From: Microcoleus sp. FACHB-68
Lineage (GTDB): Bacteria > Cyanobacteriota > Cyanobacteriia > Cyanobacteriales > Oscillatoriaceae
DNA length: 64,000 nt
Direction: 5' to 3'
Assembly (NCBI RefSeq): GCF_014695715.1
Contig: NZ_JACJOT010000017.1
Span: 124,001-188,000 of the forward strand
In this document: one piece after another, positions 24,509-31,959 of the stretch
Layout of the letters: the number at the start of each line of letters is the position of its first letter
Position numbering within the stretch: the stretch's first letter is position 1
The notes under the pieces: model-generated
Told to the model about the DNA's origin: nothing
Database searches by the model: none
The model's input: only the letters and a program-made list of their open reading frames with translations
Made by a program: the position numbers and the translations under genes

Positions 24509-25020
24509 ATTTTTTAACAAGCAAGGTTAGCTTTGATGGCATTTTGGTTGTCAGTTGGCGAGTCTTTTGCCCAATCAAACCTGAGTTTTCTTTTGTATAA
24601 AAGTCTAGACGTTTGTAATTCGCCGGAATCACTTTTCATTGCTTTAGCCTCATTCTAAGGATTCTTAACGGCAAGCAATAGGACGATCGTCTAAGATTGT
24701 TGTACAATCCTGCAAACTTAGAAATGAACGCTGCCAAAACGAGTGAAACGTCCGCTATGGAGTTAATGAACGACCAGCCGGCAAAGCGCGAGGCAGACAG
24801 AGGGCAAGCCCACAGAGACGAACTGACCCAGCGGATTGCCCAGGCGATTCGTCAGGATGGGACGATTGAGCCGCTCAAAGGATTGCACTTCAACCGTTCC
24901 TCTTCCCCTTCGGAATGCTTTCATAATGTCTCTATCCCTGCCTTTTGTGCGATTGCTCAGGGCAGCAAAGAAGTGCTTCTGGGCAATGATCGCTATCAGT
25001 ACGACCCTTTGCATTATTTG
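24509..25020. repeat. Direct repeat copy B (about 512 bp)
   Basis: Second copy of the segment at 16081-16592, offset by 8428 bp in the same orientation. This copy continues into an intact AraC gene. Confidence 0.92.
24680..24716. promoter_or_regulatory. Candidate AraC operator, copy B
   Basis: Identical to the copy at 16252-16288: palindrome GACGATCGTC, inverted repeat ATTGT-TGT-ACAAT and the words AGGACGAT and ACAATCCTGCAAA. It lies between the intact AraC gene and the divergent cupin/pao genes. Confidence 0.5.
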
Positions 25021-25731
25021 CTGGCTACGATCGAACTGCCCGTTGCCAGCCAAATTCTGGAAGCGTCCAAGGCGCAACCGTACCTGGGCCTTCGCCTCGA
25101 TCTCGACCCCACCCTCGTTGGCTCAGTGATGGTCGAGGCGGGCGATCCCTCATCGCGCAGCCGTGCTGATGTGAAAGCGATTGACGTAAGTCCGTTGGAT
25201 GCAAATCTTTTGGACGCTGTGGTGCGGCTCGTCAGGCTTCTAGATTCCCCTGCTGAAGCTCATGTTCTCGCACCACTGATTAAGCGGGAAATCATCTACC
25301 GGCTCCTCATGGGAGAACAAGGTAACCGGCTCCGTCATATTGCAGTTCTGGGTGGCTCTACCCACCAAATTGCTAGAGCCGTTGATCGACTTCGTAAAGA
25401 CTTTAACCAGCCGCTTCGGATTGAAAGCATTGCACGAGAGCTTGGCATGAGCGTCTCAGGCTTCCACCATCACTTCAAGTCTGTCACTGCCATGAGTCCC
25501 TTGCAGTTCCAGAAGCAGCTGCGGCTCCAGGAGGCTCGTCGTCTGATGCTGGGGGAAAAGCTTGACGCTAGCAGTGCTGCCTACCGTGTGGGTTATGACG
25601 ATGCCTCGCACTTCAACCGGGAGTACAAGCGGCTCTTTGGTGCACCACCGATGCGCGATGTGGAGCGGTTGCGAGAAGCTACTAGGGAGAGTGCTATTGC
25701 AGTTGAAGGGTTAGTTACGACAAAGACTTGA
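24757..25731 (+). CDS. AraC family transcriptional regulator (YqhC-type N-terminus)
   Basis: 324 residues from the ATG at 24757, the first Met conserved between both repeat copies; the frame is open upstream from a TTG. The N-terminal domain (about 35-190; LKGLHFNRSSSPSECFHNVS, QGSKEVLLGNDRYQYDP) is the AraC_N type seen in YqhC. The C-terminal double helix-turn-helix (about 215-310) has ESIARELGMSVSGFHHHFK and AYRVGYDDASHFNREYKRLF. YqhC-type regulators activate aldehyde-reductase genes, so this is the probable regulator of the island. It is divergent from the cupin/paoABC genes. Its truncated twin is at 16.3 kb. Confidence 0.93.
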   Translation: MELMNDQPAKREADRGQAHRDELTQRIAQAIRQDGTIEPLKGLHFNRSSSPSECFHNVSIPAFCAIAQGSKEVLLGNDRYQYDPLHYLLATIELPVASQILEASKAQPYLGLRLDLDPTLVGSVMVEAGDPSSRSRADVKAIDVSPLDANLLDAVVRLVRLLDSPAEAHVLAPLIKREIIYRLLMGEQGNRLRHIAVLGGSTHQIARAVDRLRKDFNQPLRIESIARELGMSVSGFHHHFKSVTAMSPLQFQKQLRLQEARRLMLGEKLDASSAAYRVGYDDASHFNREYKRLFGAPPMRDVERLREATRESAIAVEGLVTTKT

Positions 25732-26029
25732 AGGTATTATCCACGCTATCCCAGAAATTCTCAAAGAGGCGCTTGCTGTCAAGGGTAGGCATTGTCAGGA
25801 GCCATCGCTCTGTGAATTCTCTTGATTATATGTCCTAACTATTCCTTCAATTGCTCTACGCCAGCGATTTCATTTAATTAACTTGACCGACTTAATCAGT
25901 TGCTTTAGCTTTATGCCGGCAGTTAGGGCAATTCATTCTGCCCAGATATCAACTCAGTCTGCGAATATTATCTGGCGGCGTGGTATTTTGCCTCGTATTC
26001 TGGAAAAGACTTGAAACCGGCATCAGCGA
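25732..26029. other. Right edge of the island, intergenic
   Basis: About 300 bp between the AraC gene and the HGSNAT-like gene. The first about 90 bp still have coding-like composition on both strands; on the minus strand a 25-residue frame MPTLDSKRLFENFWDSV... overlaps the AraC end. I cannot assign it. Host-like CCGG words return from about 25915. Confidence 0.4.
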
Positions 26030-27211
26030 ATGACAACAGACGAGCAATTTTTACCCACGGCGAAACAACCCCCGCGCCTAATGTCTCTGGATGTGTTTCG
26101 AGGCATTGCAATCACCGGCATGATTTTAGTCAACAATCCCGGTAGCTGGGATTATGTTTATGCTCCCCTAAAGCACGCAGAATGGCACGGCTGCACCCCG
26201 ACAGACTTAGTTTTTCCCTTCTTCCTCTTCATTGTCGGTGTGGCAATGGCTTTCTCCCTCTCCAAATACACCCCAGAAAATCGCCCAACTGCCGCCGTTT
26301 ACACGCGGATTGTCCGCAGATGCGTCTTTTTATTCGCCCTTGGTTTATTACTAGCCGTTATTTCTTTAATTTTTGACTGGCTATTTAACGCAAAAACCCT
26401 TGATTTGAGCACCCTTCGGATTATGGGTGTCTTGCAGCGCATCAGTCTGTGTTACTTGATCTCTAGCGCGATCATCCTTCACCTGCCGCGCAAAACTCAA
26501 TGGGTGCTTGCAGCCGTGATTTTGCTGGGATATTGGGCGCTAATGCAACTCATTCCCGTACCCGGATATGGTGCCGGCAACTTCTCCCCCCACGGCGAAG
26601 GCAGCTTAGCTGCTTACATTGATCGGCTGATCTTCACCCCTGCACACTTGCTAAAGCGTGACATCGGATTCGATCCCGAAGGACTATTCAGCACCTTTCC
26701 TGCCGTTGTTAGTGTCCTTATTGGTTACTTTACAGGGGAGTGGCTGCGCCGGCACAAAGTACAAACAGAAATTAGTGTGCAATTGGCGATTGCCGGCCTT
26801 TGTTGTCTAATTGTCGGGCATTTGTGGGGGTTTCTCTTTCCTATCAATAAGCAGCTTTGGACAAGTTCCTACGTCGTTTTTACCAGTGGTTGGGCGTTAC
26901 TGTTGCTTGCCGGCTTGTACTATATCCTAGAAGTCCGTAACTGGCGTAAGTGGGCATGGCCATTTGAAGTAATGGGGTTGAATGCTATTTTCCTTTTCGT
27001 TGCCTCTGGTACTGTTGCCCGCTTTCTAATTAAGACTCATATTGGTGCCGGTAAAGACGCTCCCACAACTTACACTTGGCTCTACGAGAACTTATTTCGA
27101 CCGTGGGCCGGCGCACTGAACGGTTCCCTCGCTTTTGCCCTCACCACCGTCTTTTTGTGGTGGTTAATTCTTTACCTCATGTACAGAAATAAATGGTTTT
27201 TAAAGCTCTAA
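26030..27211 (+). CDS. HGSNAT-like membrane acyltransferase (DUF5009 type)
   Basis: 393 residues with about ten membrane segments. The N-terminus SLDVFRGIAITGMILVNNPG and the loop HAEWHGCTPTDLVFPFFLF are diagnostic of the heparan-alpha-glucosaminide N-acetyltransferase/DUF5009 family; the His in the loop is the candidate acetyl-carrying residue. In bacteria the acceptor is unknown. Host-like codon use and CCGG content mark the return to backbone. It is monocistronic. Confidence 0.88.
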   Translation: MTTDEQFLPTAKQPPRLMSLDVFRGIAITGMILVNNPGSWDYVYAPLKHAEWHGCTPTDLVFPFFLFIVGVAMAFSLSKYTPENRPTAAVYTRIVRRCVFLFALGLLLAVISLIFDWLFNAKTLDLSTLRIMGVLQRISLCYLISSAIILHLPRKTQWVLAAVILLGYWALMQLIPVPGYGAGNFSPHGEGSLAAYIDRLIFTPAHLLKRDIGFDPEGLFSTFPAVVSVLIGYFTGEWLRRHKVQTEISVQLAIAGLCCLIVGHLWGFLFPINKQLWTSSYVVFTSGWALLLLAGLYYILEVRNWRKWAWPFEVMGLNAIFLFVASGTVARFLIKTHIGAGKDAPTTYTWLYENLFRPWAGALNGSLAFALTTVFLWWLILYLMYRNKWFLKL

Positions 27212-27580
27212 AAAACTGGCTTTTAATTCTATTATTTTATAAATAAACCGTTTTTCAAAATAGTTAAAATTTTTAATGTTTTAAACTTCCGACTTCTGAC
27301 AGAATAAGGCTTGTAAGCGCTGCTCATACAAAGTTTAAAACATATTTTTCCTTAGGCCGGTTAGTAGTAATGGCATCTTGAGATAGACCCAACGCGCACG
27401 CACTCCCAAAAAAGATCACGAATGATTTAGATTGCTATATCTGCGTATGCTTATGCCTACGGCACGCTGCGCTATCGTCTGTGGTTTTAATCCAAAAACT
27501 TTATTTTATCTCCTCAAATAATACAAAAAAAGCAAAAGAAAAAATTCCTTCTTTTGCCTTGTGTATTTTTAATTGTGCCT
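27212..27580. other. Convergent intergenic region
   Basis: About 370 bp, AT-rich at both ends. The right part holds the terminator of the PHP gene at 27523-27557. Nothing else is recognised. Confidence 0.4.
27523..27557 (-). terminator. Terminator of the PHP gene
   Basis: Inverted repeat GCAAAAGAA / TTCTTTTGC (27532-27557). On the minus strand it is followed directly by seven T. Confidence 0.75.
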
Positions 27581-28345
27581 TTAAAGTCGTTGGAGCAAAT
27601 TTTTCCCGTGAGTATCGGTGCCGCAGGTTTTTAATAACCCGTAAGTGGCGCTAAATTGTTCCACCACCTGAGTTTGTTTGGGGCTAGCACGCCAAGGATT
27701 TGGATTATTGTAAGCGTAGTAAGTTTCCACACCATCCATCCCTAATTCAGCCGCCGCTGGAATTAGCTTGGTTTCTGAGATGCGATACCGTGCGGGATGC
27801 GCTAAAACTGCTAACCCCCCAGCTTCCTGAATTGCAGAAATTACAGAGCCGGCTTCATAATCACTTCCCTGTACTCCCTTTCCTTGTAAATAAGGCTGCA
27901 TACGCGGGTGTTCGGGGTCAAAAGCATAGCCTAAAATGTGTACCTCACATCCTAGTAAATCAGCATTCACTTCAACGCCAACCCACAGGTGGGGCGCTTG
28001 TGGGTATTCAGAATTAAGAATTGAGGAATGAGAATGATTTTTCTCATAATTCACTTTCAATTCTTCCTGATTTTGTTGCCATTGGTCTAACCAGTGCTGA
28101 GCCAGCTTATAGCCATTAACACTGTGGTGATCTGTAATTGCCAGCCCTTTAAGACCAATTGCGATGGCTTGTTCAATCAACACCTCTGGCTGCAGTTGGC
28201 CGTCAGAGTGGACTGTATGCATATGAAAGTTATAGGAACGCGGACAACTTTCTGCATGAATCGTTTTAAAGACTTGCTTTAGTGCCGGCATATTCTGTGC
28301 TGCCGGCTTGGGCGAAGCATAAGCCTGAGCAAGATTGACTGCCAT
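27581..28345 (-). CDS. PHP-domain metal-dependent phosphoesterase
   Basis: 254 residues from the ATG at 28345, which has GAGG 5 nt upstream; a GTG at 28411 would add 22 residues. The PHP motifs are FHMHTVHSDG, LAITDHHSVNG, GVEVNADLLGCEVHILGY, LAHPARYR and the C-terminal CGTDTHGKNL, giving the histidines and aspartates of a trinuclear metal site. Stand-alone PHP proteins act on nucleotides or phosphorylated small molecules; the substrate is not readable. It is divergent from the ABC ATPase gene with a very short intergenic gap. Confidence 0.9.
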   Translation of the reverse strand: MAVNLAQAYASPKPAAQNMPALKQVFKTIHAESCPRSYNFHMHTVHSDGQLQPEVLIEQAIAIGLKGLAITDHHSVNGYKLAQHWLDQWQQNQEELKVNYEKNHSHSSILNSEYPQAPHLWVGVEVNADLLGCEVHILGYAFDPEHPRMQPYLQGKGVQGSDYEAGSVISAIQEAGGLAVLAHPARYRISETKLIPAAAELGMDGVETYYAYNNPNPWRASPKQTQVVEQFSATYGLLKTCGTDTHGKNLLQRL

Positions 28346-28414
28346 GACTGCCTCAAAAGGAGTGGGTTCTTGTCTAATATATCTAAATATTTCTAAAACG
28401 GGAGCGACCACAGG

Positions 28415-29143
28415 ATGCTGAAAGTCGCCTTTACCAAAAAGTTGTCTAATGCGTCCGGCCCAACAGCCCCTCCATTCCGGTTGGATATTGAATTTGAGGT
28501 TCCTAATGGCTTGATTGTGCTGTTTGGACAGTCTGGCTGTGGAAAAAGTTCCACCCTCATGGCGATCGCCGGCTTAATGCATCCAGACTGGGGCTATATA
28601 AAAGTAGCAGAGACAACATTTTTAGATACAGACCGGCGCATCAATTTACCAGCGTATCGGCGACAAGTCGGATATGTTTTTCAAAATTATGCATTATTTC
28701 CACATCTAAATGTTGCTGAAAATATCAGTTTTGGGTTAAATCACTGGCACCGGCACCACCGCCAACAGCGAATTGTAGAATTAGTTGAGCTGTTAGAACT
28801 TCAAGACTTAGTGCATCTGCCGGTGGGGCAAATCTCTGGGGGACAGGCTCAACGAGTTGCCATTGCCCGTGCTGTTGCACCCTACCCAAAAATCCTTTTA
28901 TTAGATGAACCGTTCAGTGCCCTTGATGATGAGTTGAGAGCGACTCTGAGAGCGGAGTTGAAAATTATTCAGCATCGATTAAATTTACCCATTGTACTGG
29001 TCACACATTCACGTTCAGAGGCGATGGAACTTGCTGATCATGTCGTTACTTTAGGGGCTGGTAAAGTTATCGAAGTCGGTTTAGCAAAGCAATTGCTCGA
29101 TTCTCGTTCAGATCAAATTCACTCTAATTTCCGTTGGGGTTAG
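28415..29143 (+). CDS. ABC transporter ATP-binding protein (ModC-like)
   Basis: 242 residues. Walker A FGQSGCGKSSTL, Q-loop FQNYALFPHL, signature ISGGQAQRVAIARA, Walker B ILLLDEPFSALDDE and H-loop VLVTHSRSEAME are all intact. The sequence is closest in character to molybdate (ModC) or sulphate-type importers, but it stops right after the ATPase domain without a TOBE domain. No permease or binding protein is adjacent. The start is the ATG at 28415, 3 bp from the furthest possible start of the divergent PHP gene. Confidence 0.9.
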   Translation: MLKVAFTKKLSNASGPTAPPFRLDIEFEVPNGLIVLFGQSGCGKSSTLMAIAGLMHPDWGYIKVAETTFLDTDRRINLPAYRRQVGYVFQNYALFPHLNVAENISFGLNHWHRHHRQQRIVELVELLELQDLVHLPVGQISGGQAQRVAIARAVAPYPKILLLDEPFSALDDELRATLRAELKIIQHRLNLPIVLVTHSRSEAMELADHVVTLGAGKVIEVGLAKQLLDSRSDQIHSNFRWG

Positions 29144-29154
29144 ACGAGGTTAGA

Positions 29155-29195
29155 TTTTGGATTTTGGATTTTAAAATTATCCAAAATCCAAACCT
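29155..29195. terminator. Possible bidirectional terminator built from repeats
   Basis: TTTGGATTTT faces AAAATCCAAA between the convergent ABC and HetZ-like genes. The tract is made of GGATTTT heptamers. Confidence 0.45.
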
Positions 29196-29208
29196 AGCTT
29201 CCTGTTCA

Positions 29209-30480
29209 TCATTCGGCCACCAGTCCTGAGTTGCGGGCTTCCCAGGCCAGGTTTAACAGCTGAGTCCAACGCTTTTGCAACTGTTTCGGTGTGCACTTTA
29301 AGACTTGGGCAATTTCTTGTTCACTCTTTTGGGCGCACTTAAGGTCTAATAGCTGCCGGTCTTGGGGCGTGAGTTTGTTCACAAACGTTTCCCACTGTTG
29401 GGGAGGCATTCCCAAATTTTGATCCAGATCCGCACCCAACCACTGATGCACCAATTTCCAATTGTGAGAGCGAGCAAACTTTTCAACGTGGTACTTAAAG
29501 CGCTGTTGCAGGTAGTCCCGCTGACGAGCACTAAGATTGAGGACTTCATCAATCTCTTGAGCAGCCATGTCTTGAAGTTTTAACACCAGGTAATCTACAC
29601 AGTCCGATTGACCTTGAGATTCCAGATATTGTACGAGTTCGGCGACAACCCGATCCCGCAAAACGGCCTCAGCCGGGTCAATGGTTTCGGAGATCATCTG
29701 TTCCCGCACTTGTTGGGCGGCGTGAGAGCGATTTTGTACTTCTGCATCTTCGCCTTTGGGGAATTCGATCGCTTGTTCGATATCAAGGACTGTCTCAGCC
29801 GGCTGGTTGTTGGCGAACCCTTGAGCACGCAGCACTACCAACTGTTGGGCACCCCGACCGGGCAAGTTGATCCGGCGCTTGGCAAAGTGTTCGGTAAAGG
29901 CCATATACTCGGCCAGTTCCAGCTGAGTGCGCGGCGTGTAATCTTCAGTGAGTTGGTTTTCCCGACGGAAAGCTCGCAAAGATTCCATATAAAAGCCTTG
30001 CAGGAAGTCTTCGATCAGGTTGTAGCGGCCTTGAAAGCCCAAGCGTGAGCGCAATGGAGCAACATGGCGATAAACCATTGAACTGAGGGTGCTGTGCAGT
30101 TCCACGCGGCCTTGTTTGGAACCGAGTTGATAGTAATCTAGGCATTTTTGCATCCGGTGCCGTGCCAAGACTTGCTGCCAAGAGTGAACTTGACCGGAGT
30201 TTTGGATGCGGGCGCTTTTCTGACAAATCCGCTCGATTTCCTTGGCAATTCGCATGGCGACTGCCGGCACGCTTCTGGAAGATGATTGGATTTTTTCGTG
30301 CAGTTCCCGGACAAGCTGGTTGGCTAGGGTTTGGGTGTCGATTCCTCCTAGGGAATTCATTTCTAGGGGTTCTGACTCGTTGCCCTGCCGAGGAGCATTA
30401 TTGGGAGCACCGGATGGTGCGGGGTTGATGCTGAAGTTGTTGGAAGTTTGGTAGAAGGAATTTGCAAGTGGGGAGTTCAT
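29209..30480 (-). CDS. HetZ-like cyanobacterial regulatory protein
   Basis: 423 residues. It belongs to a cyanobacteria-specific family that I associate with HetZ, a regulator of cell differentiation in heterocyst formers and also present in non-heterocystous filaments. Conserved blocks are GRYNLIEDFLQGFYMESLRA, AKRRINLPGRGAQQLVVL and FKYHVEKFARSHNWKLVHQW. The C-terminus (about 375-415; SEQEIAQVLKCTPKQLQKRW) looks like a helix-turn-helix of the sigma region-4 kind. The first 50 residues are disordered and Asn-rich. DNA binding is inferred from the helix-turn-helix. The HetZ name is from memory and moderately certain. Confidence 0.6.
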   Translation of the reverse strand: MNSPLANSFYQTSNNFSINPAPSGAPNNAPRQGNESEPLEMNSLGGIDTQTLANQLVRELHEKIQSSSRSVPAVAMRIAKEIERICQKSARIQNSGQVHSWQQVLARHRMQKCLDYYQLGSKQGRVELHSTLSSMVYRHVAPLRSRLGFQGRYNLIEDFLQGFYMESLRAFRRENQLTEDYTPRTQLELAEYMAFTEHFAKRRINLPGRGAQQLVVLRAQGFANNQPAETVLDIEQAIEFPKGEDAEVQNRSHAAQQVREQMISETIDPAEAVLRDRVVAELVQYLESQGQSDCVDYLVLKLQDMAAQEIDEVLNLSARQRDYLQQRFKYHVEKFARSHNWKLVHQWLGADLDQNLGMPPQQWETFVNKLTPQDRQLLDLKCAQKSEQEIAQVLKCTPKQLQKRWTQLLNLAWEARNSGLVAE

Positions 30481-30786
30481 GATTTTGCCTCTGGGGACGC
30501 ACCGTAGCGACGAGCAGTAATAAAGTCGTAGGCAGTTAGGGGGGAAGCGTGTGAGGAGTGAGTTTCACCCGCCCCGCCGTCTTAACTTTCTACTCTTCGA
30601 CTGTATGAAACTGCCATTGTCTGCGGTGACGCCGCTGTGGCACTAACCCAACCTATGCGATATCGAGTTGCCACCCTCGAAAGTAACTGTTTGCCGGTCT
30701 TATACGGATATCCGAAATCCCTGTCGGTTCCAGGGGCGCAAACCCTTGCTGGATAATCACTCTCTGCCATAAAGACCGCTTGCCAA

Positions 30787-30845
30787 CCAGTTAGCTAGGT
30801 GGGGGGTTTCACCCCTCAGTGTAGTGGACGATTCCCCAACTGGTC
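30787..30845. ncRNA. Structured segment, possible small RNA or leader element
   Basis: Outer arms ACCAGTT and AACTGGT enclose an inner stem GGGGGGTTTCACCCCTC-like (GGGG-TTTCA-CCCC). Together they form a nested hairpin of about 58 nt. I know no family for it. Confidence 0.25.
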
Positions 30846-31099
30846 TACGTTCCCTAATCCGGCACAACAACTGTCACATTTACGAAAGGAATTCAAAAAG
30901 GTAATTGTAGTGATTGAATGTGGCCGGTCAGCTTCAACGAAAAAAGCCTGTTGATTCAATCCTCTGTGAGTTAGAGGTTGCTCGCCTTTGTGTGTTGCCG
31001 GTGCTCTCCAACCGTGTCTAGCTTGACCCTTAGTATCGCTGAATACAAAGCTTCTCTTCCTTCTGTTGACCCACCCATCAGGATATCTAGCAAAGAAGT

Positions 31100-31190
31100 G
31101 AGTGCTGAGCTTTTGAGTGCTGAGTGCTGAGTGCTGAGTGCTGAGTGAAAGAAAGGCACAAGGGGAGTGATGAGTGCTGAGTGTTGAGGG
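31100..31190. repeat. GAGTGCT heptamer repeat (STRR)
   Basis: Many tandem and near-tandem copies of GAGTGCT, with GAGTGTT variants, downstream of the Sua5 gene. The related GAGTGTT/GAGTTGA repeat occurs upstream of the same gene at 31911-31935. Confidence 0.85.
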
Positions 31191-31240
31191 AGAGAAGGGG
31201 AGAGGGTAGGATGAGGAGAGAAAAGCCCCATTCTTAGTTC

Positions 31241-31903
31241 CTACTCGCTGACGCCTGATACCCAATTAGCTACGGCTTGCCATCCTAAACCTTGTCGCAC
31301 AACCACGGCTTCTGGGCCGGTTAAATCTAAAATGGTGGAAACCTGATATCCTGGCTCTTGGCCATTGTCCACGATCACATCCACTAATTTGTCTAGCTGG
31401 TCGAACAGTTCTGCCCGCCCAGGGGGGTTATCGAGCGCCGGCTTTGTTTCATCATCATTCAGCAAGTGAGCTGAGGTGGAAATGATGGGATTGCCCAGCG
31501 ACTGTAACAGCGACTGACACACTGCATGATCGGGAACCCGAATGCCGGTGGTTTTACGCTTGGGGTTCATCACGAGCTTGGGCACTAACTTGGTTCCCGG
31601 CAACAAGAATGTGTAGGTTCCGGGTATCAAATGCTTCATGAGGCGATAGGCTTCATCTGTCACCACCGCATAGTGAGCCACATTAGAGAGCGAAGGACAC
31701 AGGAAGGTGAGGGGCTTGTCGTTGGATAGCTGCTTGATGCGCCGCACGCGCTCTACTGCTGCTTTAACGTTGAGGTCGCAACCGATGGCATACACTGTAT
31801 CGGTGGGATATAGCATGACTGCTCCATTCCGAAGCGCATCCTTAATTTCCTCGATTTTGCGTGCTTGGGGTGTGTCGGGATGAATTTCGTAAAGAGTAGC
31901 CAT
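31241..31903 (-). CDS. Sua5/YciO/YrdC family threonylcarbamoyl-AMP synthase-like protein
   Basis: 220 residues from the ATG at 31903. The frame is open upstream, but that part only encodes the heptamer repeat. Core motifs are GAVMLYPTDTVYAIGCDL, RRIKQLSNDKPLTFLCPSL, PGTYTFLLPGTK and KRKTTGIRVPDH. TsaC-type enzymes make threonylcarbamoyl-AMP for the t6A modification of tRNA; the shorter YciO branch may not, and this single-domain protein cannot be split between the two with certainty. It is divergent from larC. Confidence 0.88.
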   Translation of the reverse strand: MATLYEIHPDTPQARKIEEIKDALRNGAVMLYPTDTVYAIGCDLNVKAAVERVRRIKQLSNDKPLTFLCPSLSNVAHYAVVTDEAYRLMKHLIPGTYTFLLPGTKLVPKLVMNPKRKTTGIRVPDHAVCQSLLQSLGNPIISTSAHLLNDDETKPALDNPPGRAELFDQLDKLVDVIVDNGQEPGYQVSTILDLTGPEAVVVRQGLGWQAVANWVSGVSE

Positions 31904-31959
31904 AACAATAGAGTTGAGTGTTGAGTGTTGAGTGCAGTTCTCCCCATTCTCAATGAACA

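Larger units (their letters stand above)
30481..31240. other. Long non-coding region upstream of the HetZ-like gene
   Basis: About 760 bp with no supported gene. It contains a GC-rich, structured segment next to the HetZ-like start (30490-30780), a hairpin at 30787-30845, and the GAGTGCT heptamer repeats at 31100-31190. The two ends suggest a long leader of the HetZ-like gene and a repeat-filled tail of the Sua5 gene. Confidence 0.5.

Noticed and set aside
25719-25797. 25-residue minus-strand frame MPTLDSKRLFENFWDSV... overlapping the end of AraC
   Set aside because: Looks protein-like but is very short, overlaps another gene and matches no family I know. It might be the stub of a gene cut at the island edge.
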